DNA of 64,000 nucleotides from Glomus cerebriforme. Taxonomy: Eukaryota; Glomeromycota; Glomeromycetes; Glomerales; Glomeraceae. The position numbers and the translations under genes were made by a program. Location of the stretch: NCBI GenBank assembly GCA_003550305.1, contig QKYT01000067.1:48930-112929 (forward strand), in the 5' to 3' direction. The notes under the pieces were generated by a model that was not told where the DNA came from, made no database searches, and saw only the letters and a list, made by a program, of their open reading frames with translations. Shown here one piece after another: positions 10,254 through 21,586 of this stretch; the first letter of the stretch is position 1, and every line of letters starts with the position of its first letter.

Positions 10254-12158
10254 TCAAAAGTAAACAGTAACATGACAAACAGCTCTCTGCCATCCATATC
10301 CACGATTATGTGTTTCAGTATGAAAATCCTGTACTTTGATTCCCTTTTCTGTAGCATAAGCATCAATAGCTGCTTTATGCTCATCACTATTGAAATAACA
10401 ATGCCAAGACATGAATTTAAGTTTAGTTTTACAATTAATTAAAAATTGATTCAATGATTCTCCAGAAAAAGTCCATTTAGATAAATCTAAATATTTAAGA
10501 CTTTCCGGAATTAAATGACCAATTTGAGGTAACATATCATCAATAGGAAACAGATTATTCCAATAATTTCCACAAATAATTAAATTTTCAAGTTTTTTAC
10601 AACACGTTAATAATTTTATTAATTCTGTAAATTGTTCATCATTATTTACATTTCCTGAAAATGTAATTAAATTTGGACAATTATTGGCTATGGTCTCAAT
10701 TATTCCAGGATAATAATGTAATTCTAAATTTAATTTAATTTCTTGAAGATGTGTATTTGCATTATGAATCAAACTCGCTAATTCTAATGATGGTGGATCG
10801 TATTCATCATCTAGTTCATCCTCATAAACATTTATATCATTAAATTCAATAGATTTAAGATGAGGGAAATTTACATTTGCCAACATTCCCAAATGAAGAC
10901 TTGTAAGTTGACATTCCGAAATTTTCAAATTTTCTAATTTTTTACAAGTAGCTAAAGCTTCAAATGCATTATAATCTCTAGTATAAGCTTTCATCAATTG
11001 AACATTAACTAGACTTTCACTTTGACTTGCAAGAGACCATAAAACTGGTGAAGAATCTTCACCTCCACTATACCAAATAAATTTTTCTATTCCATTTTGA
11101 GCGCTAATAAGATTGGCTAAAGAATTAGGTGAACTACGATATGTATCAAAAACCATAAGAGAACGAATATTTTTACAATATGTAGTCATTGTATTAAATA
11201 TTTCAGCTTTATCAAATTCTCCATTTAAAACAAATTCTGTAATTTTTGATAAACATTCAGTCGCTCCAGGAAAACAAGGTAAAGAAATATACTCTCTAGA
11301 AGCAATTGATAAAGCTCTTGTCCATCCTCGAGTATCCAAAATAAGTTTCTCAAAATTTTTACAATTATTCATCAAATATAAACAAATTTTTTTAGTTATC
11401 ATTAATTTTTTTCTTTCTGTAGAATTATCAAATGGTATTTCAATACTTTCTATATCATCATTATAATATTCTGGATCACTCCATGATCCAATTGATCCAT
11501 CCATTTCTTCCTCAAAATAATCATCGTGATCATAATCATCAAAATCACCATCATTATATTCAATAGGGGATACAAGCTCATCTTCTGAATTATCATCATC
11601 ATCTTGTTCACCAAGAATTGAATTATCTAATTCATGTGATCCCCACTTATTGTCAACAAGGTCCTGAACATCTTCTATATATCCCTCAGATTCTTTGAAT
11701 GATAACCTCGCCATGTCAATATCAATATCATCAATTTTAATTTCAAAGATTTTATTTACAAAAACCCATTCTGAAATAACTTCATACAATTTTTTATAAT
11801 CAAGTTCTTTCAAGAAAGATGCATAATCAAATATTGTTGATCGTTTATAAACACAATGTTTAATATTCTGCATCTCAGGAATATCCAAAAAATCTTCTGG
11901 TAAATATGAAAGATAAATTGGAATAATCTTATCAAGTGATAATAAATCTATACTTGGTGAAAGAGTAAAAGGTTTTTTCCAAAGAATTGGAACTGTATTT
12001 TTACACCAAGTTCTATTTAATAATAGTATTGAGTGTAACGTTTGAATATCATCATCTTCAATAAATGAAAAAATACATCGAAGACATTCTGTTGGAAGGT
12101 AAGGAACTGTATTACCAGGAATTGCATTAGACGAAGATTTAGAAATTGGTTGATCCAT
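10254..12158 (-). CDS. F-box protein with acidic insert and leucine-rich repeats
   Basis: A single open frame of 634 residues from ATG 12158; an in-frame ATG at 12188 would add only a hydrophobic, Lys-rich stub and is less likely. Residues about 16-60 are an F-box (YLPTECLRCIFSFIEDDDI ... LLNRTWCKNTVPILW). A very acidic segment at about 185-255 is rich in Asp/Glu (DDDDNSEDE, DDYDHDDYFEEE). The C-terminal half has leucine-rich-repeat-like units (LENLKISECQLTSLHL, LKSIEFNDINV, LKYLDLSKWTF). Known: F-box proteins join substrates to SCF ubiquitin ligases through Skp1, and the repeats usually choose the substrate. Such genes are strongly expanded in these fungi. The acidic insert is a feature of this copy. 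Substrate unknown. Confidence 0.88.
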   Translation of the reverse strand: MDQPISKSSSNAIPGNTVPYLPTECLRCIFSFIEDDDIQTLHSILLLNRTWCKNTVPILWKKPFTLSPSIDLLSLDKIIPIYLSYLPEDFLDIPEMQNIKHCVYKRSTIFDYASFLKELDYKKLYEVISEWVFVNKIFEIKIDDIDIDMARLSFKESEGYIEDVQDLVDNKWGSHELDNSILGEQDDDDNSEDELVSPIEYNDGDFDDYDHDDYFEEEMDGSIGSWSDPEYYNDDIESIEIPFDNSTERKKLMITKKICLYLMNNCKNFEKLILDTRGWTRALSIASREYISLPCFPGATECLSKITEFVLNGEFDKAEIFNTMTTYCKNIRSLMVFDTYRSSPNSLANLISAQNGIEKFIWYSGGEDSSPVLWSLASQSESLVNVQLMKAYTRDYNAFEALATCKKLENLKISECQLTSLHLGMLANVNFPHLKSIEFNDINVYEDELDDEYDPPSLELASLIHNANTHLQEIKLNLELHYYPGIIETIANNCPNLITFSGNVNNDEQFTELIKLLTCCKKLENLIICGNYWNNLFPIDDMLPQIGHLIPESLKYLDLSKWTFSGESLNQFLINCKTKLKFMSWHCYFNSDEHKAAIDAYATEKGIKVQDFHTETHNRGYGWQRAVCHVTVYF

Positions 12159-12989
12159 TTTTTTTTTCAGAAAAAAAATGAGGCACAAAATTTAAGTTAT
12201 ATTTATAAGGAAAATTTTTCACATACAATGTTTCACAAAGTTTGCATATGATCAATGATCAGTTTTATCTGTCATATGACAAGGATTGTGACATGTATAA
12301 AATTCTATTATATAAATTTAATTTTTTTTTTTTTGAATTTTTAAGCATTCAATTAAAAATTTTAAGTCTAATTAACATGATTTTTTTTTTTGTTCAAAAA
12401 TTCAAATTTGACCTGTATTTGAACGATAAAAATGTCAAAAATGTGATTCTATTGACCATCCATCTGATTGGCTGATCACAAACGAAGACTAGTTTTTTTT
12501 AGTTTGAAATTTGGTAAATCTGATGATTATGAATCCTTTTTGTAGATCTTTTCACATGATTTATACATTTTATACCATTTTATACATGGATTTACTATTA
12601 TGCGATATAATGAAATTTGTTTTTTTTACGGAATTTCTTTCAAAAAATAGAAATAGTTCGAAACTCTATTAACCTAAAACAACAACAAATACATAAAACA
12701 CCCTTGAGGCTGTCAATCCGGAGTATGCGGACTAAATCGGGCTTAGGGAGTGGGATGACGTTAAAGTAATGTAGTTTCACGTGATAAATGATAACTAAAA
12801 CAAGATAAACCGACTAAATGGTATATAAATAGAATATATTCATTTGGTTAGCTAATAATAAATTTTGGTAATAGAACCGAAAAAGGGCGTGCATTAAAAT
12901 ATTTATATGTAAAAAAAAATCAACATTTTTGAACTTAAAAAAAAATATTTTTTAGCAAACTAACAATTATTTAATTAAAATCTTTTAGA
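12159..12989. other. Intergenic region between divergent genes
   Basis: No gene is supported. An open frame at 12242-12475 is homopolymer-driven and has no coding character. The stretch holds the upstream regions of the F-box gene (minus) and the four-helix membrane gene (plus). Confidence 0.5.
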
Positions 12990-13932
12990 ATGAGACTTGA
13001 TAGATATCCAACATTATTTAGAATGTTAAGATTTTTAACAATTATAGTTACGGTTACTATTATAGCATTAGGTTAGTTTATTTTATTAAATATGTTCATT
13101 ATTATATTTCTAATTTAATGTTTCTTTATTTAATTAAAATTAGAAATAGTTGAATATAAAACATATTCATTATTCACACAAAGTTCTGCAATAACGATAG
13201 AAGATTATCAAATTATAAAGTAATATTAAAAAGTGTGTATTCTTTTTTTAAAAAATTATAAACCAATATATTAATGATTGATTATAGGTCAAATTTATAT
13301 GGTATAAAAATATTTTTTTATATTTTAATAATGATTACGATCGTTGTTAATGGTAAGTATAATATAATTTTAAAAAAAAGTTTCTTTCTGATTTCTAAAA
13401 AGTTTATATTTATTTATTTAGGTATACAATTTTTTAAATTTAATACTTTATGGAGAGAAGGACCTTTTGTTAGAGATATTGTATTTGGAATGTTAGTAGT
13501 ATTTCTATAATAATTTAATATATATATATTTATATTTATTTATTTATTTTGTTTCAATTCAAATTCTTATTTCTTATAATAGCGGTTTTACAATTCTATG
13601 GATAGTCGCAGGTAAATTCAATTTTGTTTCTTTCAAATCCTAATCTTTTTATCTTATCTTTAATTTCATTCTACTTAATGATAGGTTTAACAAATATATA
13701 CGCATATTATTATGCACCAGAAGTAACATGTCCTGGTTATTCTACATCAAACCTTCAATTATTTTCATTAAGATCCGAAATTCCATGGGAATTACGATTA
13801 AAATGTAAATCATATTTATCAATTACTGGTTTAGCTTGGTTAAATGTTGTAATATTTCTTTTATCTACTATGTTATATTGGAAATTATGGGCTGATAAAA
13901 GAAACAATTCAATTTTTATGGAATATTTATAA
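12990..13932 (+). CDS. Four-helix (MARVEL-like) membrane protein
   Basis: Six small exons fit in frame: 12990-13071, 13144-13219, 13288-13352, 13422-13491, 13583-13611, 13685-13932. They give 189 residues, with introns of about 68-91 bases bounded by GT and AG. Four hydrophobic segments are seen: FLTIIVTVTIIAL near the start, IKIFFYILIMITIVVNG, IVFGIGFTILWIVAGLTNIYA, and LAWLNVVIFLLSTMLYW close to the end. The loop before the last helix carries two Cys about 40 residues apart (TCPGYS, LKCKSY). Known: this size, spacing and topology match MARVEL-type proteins, which sit in fungal plasma-membrane domains. No family motif is decisive. The shortest exon is 29 bases. Confidence 0.7.
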
Positions 13933-14649
13933 TTTTTTTTTTTTTTCTTTGCTTATAATGCCGGCCAAGGTAATAAAATGGGCTAAAAAAAATCATTATA
14001 TGATTTTTATTTCCAATTGTAACTAATATTTATATGGTACAACATATACAATACTACTATAATTCATCGAGTACCAATAATGCTTACCTCGCCGGATCAA
14101 CCCGGATTACGGATCGAACCATTGAAAAATCGGATGATTCCTTTATGCACCCTTTTTTTTTTTTAAGATGCAAAAATAAAATTTGCATCAAAGTGTTTCA
14201 TTTATGCATATTGTACATTTGAAACAAAGATAATTAAAGAAAGGCAAGGTAAATCTTTGCAGAGAACTGAAAAGATTTTCATTTTATGAACTTAAAAACT
14301 AATTTTAAAAATTAGTTGTTCTTTATGCGAAAATTATCCCTTTATTTTGATTAGTGGCTTTTGTCTAAGCCAAACGGAATCGAATATTCAATAAGAGATT
14401 AAACCAAATAAAGTATAAAAGACTTTCAAAACGTTTTATATTATAGGTAATTACGTAATCAAACACGAGCTTGATCTATTTTTAACTATTAATGTCATCA
14501 CATGATTTTAAATAAAAAAGTATATATAAAACTTACTATCGAGTTTAAAATTTCCAATTTTAAAATTTTTTTTTTCTCATTTTTTTTTTTTTTTTAACGA
14601 AAAGAAAAAGAAAAAAAAGCAAAAAACCACTAAAAATATTTATGAAATA
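13933..14649. other. Intergenic, promoter of the 14650 gene at its end
   Basis: No gene seen. A TATATAAAAC box at 14521-14530 lies about 120 bases before the 14650 start and is followed by a T-rich then A-rich leader. A GCCGGCC word occurs at about 13962. Confidence 0.5.
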
Positions 14650-15174
14650 ATGAAATTTATTAAGTCTTACACGATATTTCAATTTGTATGTTTAATTTAT
14701 TTTTTCACGTTTATGGTAACAGCAAGTCCAATATTACCTCCTTCGCCTAAATTTAATCCTGAAAATATTGAAACATCACCAAAAGCTGCATCTCAAACAC
14801 CTTTATCTTCACCATCAATAGCAGTAGCAACCTTCACGAATCCAACAAATATTTCAACGGCGGTAACAGGACGAATAGAGTTTACTAAAATATCGCTGAA
14901 TAAAACACATGTTAGTGGTCAATTAAATTCAGGGATATTTGATACGGTAGTTGAAAATTATCAATTTAAAATTATTGATAGATCAAAAACATTATTATAT
15001 GATTTAACTGCTGATGGTTTAAATAAATGGAGTGTTAATGTTAACGAATCTGGTACTACACCTTTTGAATATGATTTTGATAATTTATCTATTAGTAAAA
15101 TTGTGGACCAATTTTTTGAAATAAGTCATCATAAAAAAGGCATTGTTGGTATGACTATGATTAAAGCTATTTAA
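14650..15174 (+). CDS. Small secreted protein, family A (copy 1)
   Basis: A 174-residue single-exon frame. Residues 1-25 form a signal peptide (hydrophobic core CLIYFFTFMVTA, likely cleavage after TAS). A Pro/Ser/Thr-rich linker to about residue 70 follows, and then a compact domain of about 100 residues: TGRIEFTKI, VSGQLNSG, VENYQFKI, LLYDLT, TPFEYDFDNLS, GIVGMTMI. The same order of motifs occurs at 20571-21029 and, more loosely, at 34800-35330. This marks an uncharacterised secreted family. NXS/T sequons are present (NIS, NKT, NES). A TATA box lies at 14521. Export to the apoplast or host interface is plausible but not shown. No known domain is recognised. Confidence 0.72.
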   Translation: MKFIKSYTIFQFVCLIYFFTFMVTASPILPPSPKFNPENIETSPKAASQTPLSSPSIAVATFTNPTNISTAVTGRIEFTKISLNKTHVSGQLNSGIFDTVVENYQFKIIDRSKTLLYDLTADGLNKWSVNVNESGTTPFEYDFDNLSISKIVDQFFEISHHKKGIVGMTMIKAI

Positions 15175-16117
15175 ATATAGGAATTGATATTGTATAATGT
15201 ATAGTATTAATTAATGTTTTTTAGGAGACGTTTTAAATTCTTGAACTTGATTTTTTTTTTTAAATATTGTATAATTGTAAATAAAGTAATTTTTTTTCGG
15301 TTTCAAATTAGGAAATTTGATAGTCACACTTTCTATCATTTTTTACTTATATATATAAAAAACTCTTTATAATGAAAATAACAATAAAACGCCAGTCGGC
15401 GTTCTTTTTTAATTTGCGTGTGACAAATATTGTATGTTTATATTAGTATTTATATTATAATAAAATGTGATACAGGTGACAAGCTCCATATTTGGACTAT
15501 AACAGATACTACGCATAATTATCACTAAATCGTAAAAAAACCATTAAACTAGCCGCAAAAGACTGGATCATTACAAGTCTCGTAAATAAGATGTCATCTT
15601 TTGATTTGTACAATGAATACAAAATAATAGAATCATTATAAGTAGTGCATGCAAGCCAAGAAGAAATGAAAATCAAAATATGGTAATCCATTTATTTAAT
15701 TTTCAAATGAAAAATAAAAAAAAAGATCGATAAAAGAAAAATAATTCAAGTAACTAAATTATACTTAAATTGTAAAAATTACACTTTGTTGTTTTTTAAA
15801 GTTATATTGAATATTAAAATGATTAATTTCATGACTTTTGGAACAAAATTATTTTGAAGACTGTATTTCGGTCATTTTCCTCAGTTCATAATTCTGCTGA
15901 AATTATATAATGCCAGCTGAAATTACATAATTAATTTCAAATAAAAGGATTAATTTAACTGTTAACATTTACCGGAGGTAGGTGAATTTCATATTAACCA
16001 TTTTTGGTTAGTAATTTTACCTGATTTGATTATCTCTTTTTTATATATTTTTTTTTTTTCTTTTTATTATTTTGTCTATGTAATGGTATTTCTTTTTTTT
16101 TAAACAAACTCCAACAT
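15175..16117. other. Intergenic, no gene seen
   Basis: This is the 3' flank of the secreted-protein gene, with AATAAA at about 15282, followed by AT-rich DNA. Two GCTGAAATTAYATAAT words occur at about 15895-15930. A 60-codon minus-strand frame at 15509-15691 has no recognisable protein features. Confidence 0.45.
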
Positions 16118-16460
16118 ATCAAACTTTGACTTTAATAATTCAAACTCTGTTATTTCAAACTCTTTCATGAGTTCTGACTTTAATAATTTTTGAATTCCAA
16201 TATTTCAAACTCTAATGTAAGCTCTGACTTTTAATAATTTCAAACTCTGACACAAACTCTAACTTTAATAATTTGAATTCTGATATTTAAACTCTAATAC
16301 AAATTCTGACTTTTAATAAATCAAACTCTGATATTTTAAACTCTAATATTAACTTTGACTCTTTAATAATTTCAAACTCTGATATTTCAAAACTCCCAAT
16401 GCTTTAATGACTTCAACTATAATTTTAAACTCTAAAATTCAAACTCTGATATGATAGATG
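16118..16460. repeat. Degenerate minisatellite, TTTAATAATTTCAAACTCTG-type unit
   Basis: About a dozen imperfect copies of a 20-30-base unit built from TTTAATAATT(T)CAAACTCTGATAT run head to tail. They alternate CAAACTCTG and CTCTGACTTTAATAATT words. Unit length drifts, so this is an old tandem array with no coding function. Confidence 0.75.
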
Positions 16461-16671
16461 ATATTTTACTAGTTAAACATTAAAAGTTTTGTTTTTTTTC
16501 ATATATTAATTGTTTTGATTGATAGGTTTATATTTTTTTGCAAATACTGATGCTTTTTACTATTTGTACTGTATTTCTTTTTTTTTATTATTTTGTAAAT
16601 AGTTATGTTTCTTTTTTTTTATATTTTAAAACATTTATAAAAAAAGGATTTTTATATTAATAAAATTTGAG

Positions 16672-16912
16672 ATATTGCTAAATGTCACTACAGGTAATGA
16701 TCAATACATAAAGTTGTCTGCTAAAATTAAGGAATTTTGACATGTTAAAATTATTTTAACATTTTGATATTTACCTGTAGAATTTTGGCAGGTAACTTTA
16801 TCACAACACTAGCATTAGAATAGAATTTTATTTTTATTTTAATTTTATCCAAAATATTACCTAGATGCTGGTGCAATAACAATTACCTGTGATGATATTT
16901 AGCAATTTTTCT
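16672..16912. mobile_element. MITE-like element with about 28-bp terminal inverted repeats
   Basis: The left end reads ATTGCTAAATGTCACTACAG and continues GTAATGAT. The right end, read on the minus strand, is ATTGCTAAATATCATCACAG followed by GTAATTGT. The two ends thus match over about 28 bases with a few substitutions. The interior holds a second inverted pair (CTACAGGTAA near the left end, TTACCTGTAG at about 16772-16781) and a near-palindrome around 16744-16764. The length of 241 bp and absence of coding suit a non-autonomous DNA element. A target duplication was not clear. Confidence 0.6.
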
Positions 16913-18149
16913 AAAATCTTGTATATAATTTCATAAAATTTAAACACATTTTATAATTTAAATGGAAAGAAATTAATTGTTAGTAAAAGATTGTTACAGC
17001 TATTAATGTTATATTTTACTAAAATTTCTTTTACTAAAAATAAATATAAAAAATTACATAATGTGATGAATTATTTTTAAATTAACCTCTGGTAGGTGTT
17101 AAATTTATTCTTTTATATAATTTAGATGCTTTTTGGAAAAATTACATTAATATAATCACATTAAAAAAAATATGATTAATGGCTTTTCTATAATTTAACA
17201 ATAAAAGAATTTAATGCTATCCATATATATATTTAACATTTTTATTGAAAATATTATTAAAAGTATTATTTACAAGTATTATTAATGTATTATGGCAAAT
17301 ATTATTACATAATATATAGTTGACAACTGTGATTAGTAGGAATATTAATTTTAATTATCCAGAAAATTTGTATATAAATCAATCAGAACTATTATTTCTT
17401 TAGAAATAGCTTGGCCATTTGTGATATTATTCAGTTTTAAAATAAAATTTTACTATATTAATTAATTTGCATTTTGTATGCAAAAAATCTAATTCAACTG
17501 CATCCATGTTTGCAATTTTTTTTTACCATTGCCTTATATAGTACAATTGCTAGTTGCCTAGTTCTCTGTTTGATAGGCTTGCCTACAATAAAGATTATCA
17601 TGTTATGTTCTTGGTATTTATCAGAGTGTATTACTTGAGCGAGTTATTAATTGTAAATGTGTAGTATTTGGATTAGTTAATAACATTTAGTGACTTTAAT
17701 TATTTTTTTTATACATAGGTTAATAACTGTACCCTTTACTTACTATTATAACACATCATTAAATTATTTCAAATCATTATCAGAACTGATAGGAGGATTT
17801 AATCATATATGAGCTACATGAAATTAGTAATATTTTTTGATGCTTTACCAACTATAAATTTCATGTTTAAACTTTATAAAGTCAAATATAAGTTTTCAAA
17901 TAAAGTTTGCTCCTATTGGTTATTAGGCATATATGTGATGTGACGGAAGCTATGTAAGACATCCATTTTGTGGATTAATCTCATTTTTATTTTACATATT
18001 ATGATAATTTATCAGATATGCTCATGCCTAATTTACAATTATCCGAAGTATAGCATAGGACCTTTTAATACTTCTGTTATTTTTATCTCGAAGTTAAAAA
18101 AGCTACAACTGATAACTATATACAGCTATACAGCCTATACTTCTCAATA
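16913..18149. other. AT-rich intergenic DNA
   Basis: No supported gene. Short open frames have no recognisable features. Confidence 0.45.
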
Positions 18150-18221
18150 GATTTTGCTTGCGACATCCAGTTTAGGTAAGGATTGGATTTTGCTCGCAAT
18201 ATCCAGTTTAGGGTAAGGATA
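18150..18221. repeat. 36-bp tandem duplication
   Basis: GATTTTGCTTGCGACATCCA (from 18150), with the following GTTTAGGTAAGG, recurs from 18186 as GATTTTGCTCGCAATATCCA plus GTTTAGGGTAAGG. Two copies, slightly diverged. Confidence 0.8.
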
Positions 18222-18367
18222 GGAAAATGATTTAGAAAAAAGAATGGTGGGGGAGGACTCCAGTAGGGGATCCCCATAAGTAAATCAAAAATTTTTTAGA
18301 GGATTCGTTAGGATTCACGTGATTTATCATCTGAAAAGTTTCTAAAAAGATTCTAATATAAAAATAT

Positions 18368-18442
18368 AAAGCTTAAATAAAGTTTCGATTATAAAGTTTA
18401 AACAAAGTTTTGATTGTAAAGTTTAAATAAAGTTTTGATTGT
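18368..18442. repeat. 25-bp tandem repeat, three copies
   Basis: Three 25-base units (18368-18392, 18393-18417, 18418-18442) of the form AAAGTTTAAATAAAGTTTTG plus ATTGT. They lie in non-coding DNA. Confidence 0.85.
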
Positions 18443-20570
18443 AAAATTTTTAAAGCTTATTTATTTGAGTATAAATAATACAAATTTATATTATATGTTT
18501 AACTTATTTCATTTCTTCATATTTTAAAGTTTTACATTTCATAATACATTTTATTATTCTGTTTATTACTACATACATTAAATGAAATTGAGCACGTTTC
18601 GGACGTTTAATGGTTTCCATTTCCTAATATAACAAGTTTTAAATGCTACAGATAGATTTATAGTTATCGCAGTTATTAATATTGCACATTCATATTTTTG
18701 GCCATATAAAAAATTTTTCAGAAATGAATATAGAAAATTATAGATATTTGCAAGTAACAAAGTACAAGATACTTTAGTAATGATAAACCTTTCAGACAGA
18801 GATGTTATATCTTATAATATGATTTTATCAGTAGGAAAAATTTATAAATCCCAAATTTGTGTATCATGGACATCACATTATAATAGTTCAGATACTTGTG
18901 ACGAAACCTATGACATTACTTACTGGTCTCTCATAGAACAACTTATACTGTACTTAGCAAACATTCAGAAGATATTTCTTTGATTTATAATCTGGATCAG
19001 AAATCCGGAACTTTACTATTCTTTTATATACTGTATTGTAATAATATATCATTTTGTAACAACTCTAAACTGGATCAAGGAAATCTATTTGAAGATTTTA
19101 TTAATATCGTTATTATTCATTACAAAAAGTAACTCATTCTTATAAAAAAAAAAGTATTTGTCAAGAAATATGTGCGTCGCACAAATAAAGTAATCTGCAC
19201 CCCGCGTTTGTGTTTTCCCTAAATCGTTTATTATTTATCCTTTTGTACTAACCCTTTTACGTATAATTTAAATCTAATTCTCAAAAATCAAAATTTTTTT
19301 ACGGCAAGAACTACTCAAATTTTCTTTGGAATGTCAAGTTAAATAAAAAGGATTCTTTTAAAAATTTATTCTATGATTTTATTGAATTTTATTTCCGAAA
19401 AAAATTTTCAAAGATAACTTTAGCTGAAAAAAAAACAAAAGTTTTATGAATTTAACAATGATTATGTATGATGTAACGTAGGTCTCTAAGAAGGATTCTG
19501 TCTCTTTCTGATATTATGCTTCGCTACGACAACAGCTACGTAGAGGCTGAGATGGGCCGATCTTTATTATGTGCGCGTAATTATTTGCGCATAGGTACCG
19601 CGATAGTTAATTACTTTTCGCTATTCGATTTACGGCCATTAACTGTTTTTTAAAAAAAAACAATCATGCGACAAACATTCGAAAGTTTAGGCTGTGCTTT
19701 ACGAGGCTTAATGTGGCTTATAACGATCGAATTTTATATTAATGAATGTTATATAGCGATAAACCCGTTTTTTCATACAAAAAAAAAAAGAACTCTTTTG
19801 ATTAAAATCGGAGTTGTTACGCCACTTTATATAGACAGGTTTTTTTATTAACGGGAAAAGGCTTATGATAATAAAATTTAATTTTTTATGATGTTTATGG
19901 CTAATTTTTATTTAGAGGGTCATCAATTAAACAAAGCCTCTTCCTTTGTTTTTAACAAACAAACAAACAGAAAAAAAAAATAAACCCAAAGACTGATCTT
20001 TTCGATCATAACGTTTTTGACTTTTTGTTCAGCAAGCCACTGGCTTGTGGGGTATAACGGAATATATTCGGTTATTGTAAGCCATTAAAAATTGGAGTCA
20101 TAGCATTTTTTTTTCCGTTGGCGCGCGCGAAATAATGAAACAAATAATAGTGGGCATCCTTTCATTGTATATAAAACTCTAAACCTGTTAATTAATCGAT
20201 TAATAGGTTCAATAAATGGAGTAAATTATGCTTAAGAATTAATAATTCAACCACGAAATAGATAATCTTTTGTATAGAAAATTTAATTTAAGATTTATTA
20301 TTTTAATTTCAAAGCCAAGATCACTATGATCACTTTGATCTCCTGAATAATAAACACAGCCTTGATAATAATTTATTAATTGGCTGAACAATTAAGGCTT
20401 GAATGACGTTCATTTTTGACGGGAATCAATTTATTTACATTTAAGCGATTTAATTAATTAACATCTATAAAAGAAGCAACAATTTTCGTCTCCATTTCTA
20501 CCAACCAAAAAAAGTCAAAAATACAAATTAAATTAAAACTTTCGTCAATAAAAATAAAATCCAATTCAAA
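18443..20570. other. Intergenic, promoter of the 20571 gene at its end
   Basis: No gene is supported; frames at 18780-18983 and 19666-19851 are open by chance as far as can be told. Base composition becomes less AT-rich from about 19480 (GCTACGACAACAGCTACG, TGTGCGCGTAATTATTTGCGCA). A TATA box (CTATAAAAG, about 20464-20472) lies about 100 bases before the 20571 start, followed by a CT-rich then A-rich leader typical of a well-expressed gene. Confidence 0.5.
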
Positions 20571-21029
20571 ATGATGTCAAGAAAGTCTTCATTTTTGGCT
20601 ATGATCGCCTTGGTTTGTTGTATGATCCTTGTAGGAGTAACTCAATCTACTCCATTGGTCCCATTGCAAAAACGTTTTGCTGGAACTGGAGATGTCGCTT
20701 ACTGTGATTTTACTGATAACGTCACTGGCCGATTTACCTGGACTAATATTCCCGGTGGTAAATGCCGAGTTACTGGGCAATTTAATACTGGTCTCGAAAG
20801 TCCAGATGTCTCGGATTATGAATTCACCTTAGAAGATGACAGTGGAAAAACAATCCAGGACCTCACCGAAGGAATTAGAAAACAAATCCATATTAACGTA
20901 CCTGGTTGTTCTCCTTATCAATGTGATTTTCCTTTCTCTTTATCATCCGTTAAAGATGTTGTAGGCTTATGTTATGTTGTTAAAATGAAGGGTAAAGTAA
21001 TTGGTAAAGGTGTGATTGTTGGTGTCTAA
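20571..21029 (+). CDS. Small secreted protein, family A (copy 2)
   Basis: 152 residues. The N-terminus has a clear signal peptide (FLAMIALVCCMILVGVTQS). A KR pair at residues 33-34 could be a propeptide cleavage site. The mature domain follows the same motif order as 14650-15174: TGRFTWTNI, VTGQFNTG, VSDYEFTLEDD, IQDLTEG, CDFPFSLSS, GKVIGKGVIVG. It adds five Cys (CDF, GKC, GCS, QCD, GLC) that copy 1 lacks. The coding sequence uses more G/C-ending codons than its neighbours and has a strong TATA/leader, suggesting high expression. An alternative start one codon later (second Met) is possible. Function unknown. Confidence 0.8.
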   Translation: MMSRKSSFLAMIALVCCMILVGVTQSTPLVPLQKRFAGTGDVAYCDFTDNVTGRFTWTNIPGGKCRVTGQFNTGLESPDVSDYEFTLEDDSGKTIQDLTEGIRKQIHINVPGCSPYQCDFPFSLSSVKDVVGLCYVVKMKGKVIGKGVIVGV

Positions 21030-21586
21030 ATTATAGATACTAAAATTATAGATGTGACGTAAATTTTTATTACTTGGAATCTTTAGAAAGAAATTTATTT
21101 TATTTTATTTTATTTATTTATTTATTTTTTTTTTTTGACTGTAAATATTATATAGATAACAATAGTAAGATAGATTCCTTTATTTATTCGTCACAATTTT
21201 TCTCAATTTCTTTAAATGATTTAAATAAAAGATTTGTGTACTTTTTGTATACAATAGACCGTCTAAATAAATTATATGTGTATGTACTTTTTTTATGTCA
21301 AATGAAGTATAGCAGGGGTTATGATTTTAAACTTCGAAATCATTAAATCTTTTAGGTAATAAAAAAAACTAAAATTGCATAAAAAAATTAGATACATGGA
21401 TTTTTTTTTTTAATTAAAGCAAGAATACGACTATAGCTGATCATATTTATATCCAACAAAGAAAAGACAATTGAATAACATTGGAGTTATATAAATTACA
21501 ATATAATTCTTTAAATTTTAATCCAAGCAAAAGTTCCTGATGCAAATAGCTAATCAGTTAATGAATTACAACTACTTTAAAGAAAC
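21030..21586. other. Intergenic between convergent genes
   Basis: Shared 3' flank of the secreted-protein gene and RPB2. AT-rich, with T-runs; no gene. Confidence 0.5.

Noticed and set aside
11113..11466. 117-codon plus-strand frame inside the F-box gene
   Set aside because: Antisense to the leucine-rich part; no own signals.
12242..13930. Separate small genes at 12242, 13274 and 13624
   Set aside because: The last two are exons of one six-exon membrane-protein gene; the first is homopolymer-driven and unsupported.
16118..18442. CRISPR-like array
   Set aside because: The repeats are contiguous and degenerate with no constant spacers, and the context is a eukaryotic nuclear genome.
17968..18983. 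Several 60-67-codon frames in the long intergenic stretch
   Set aside because: No motif, no splice partners, AT-driven composition.
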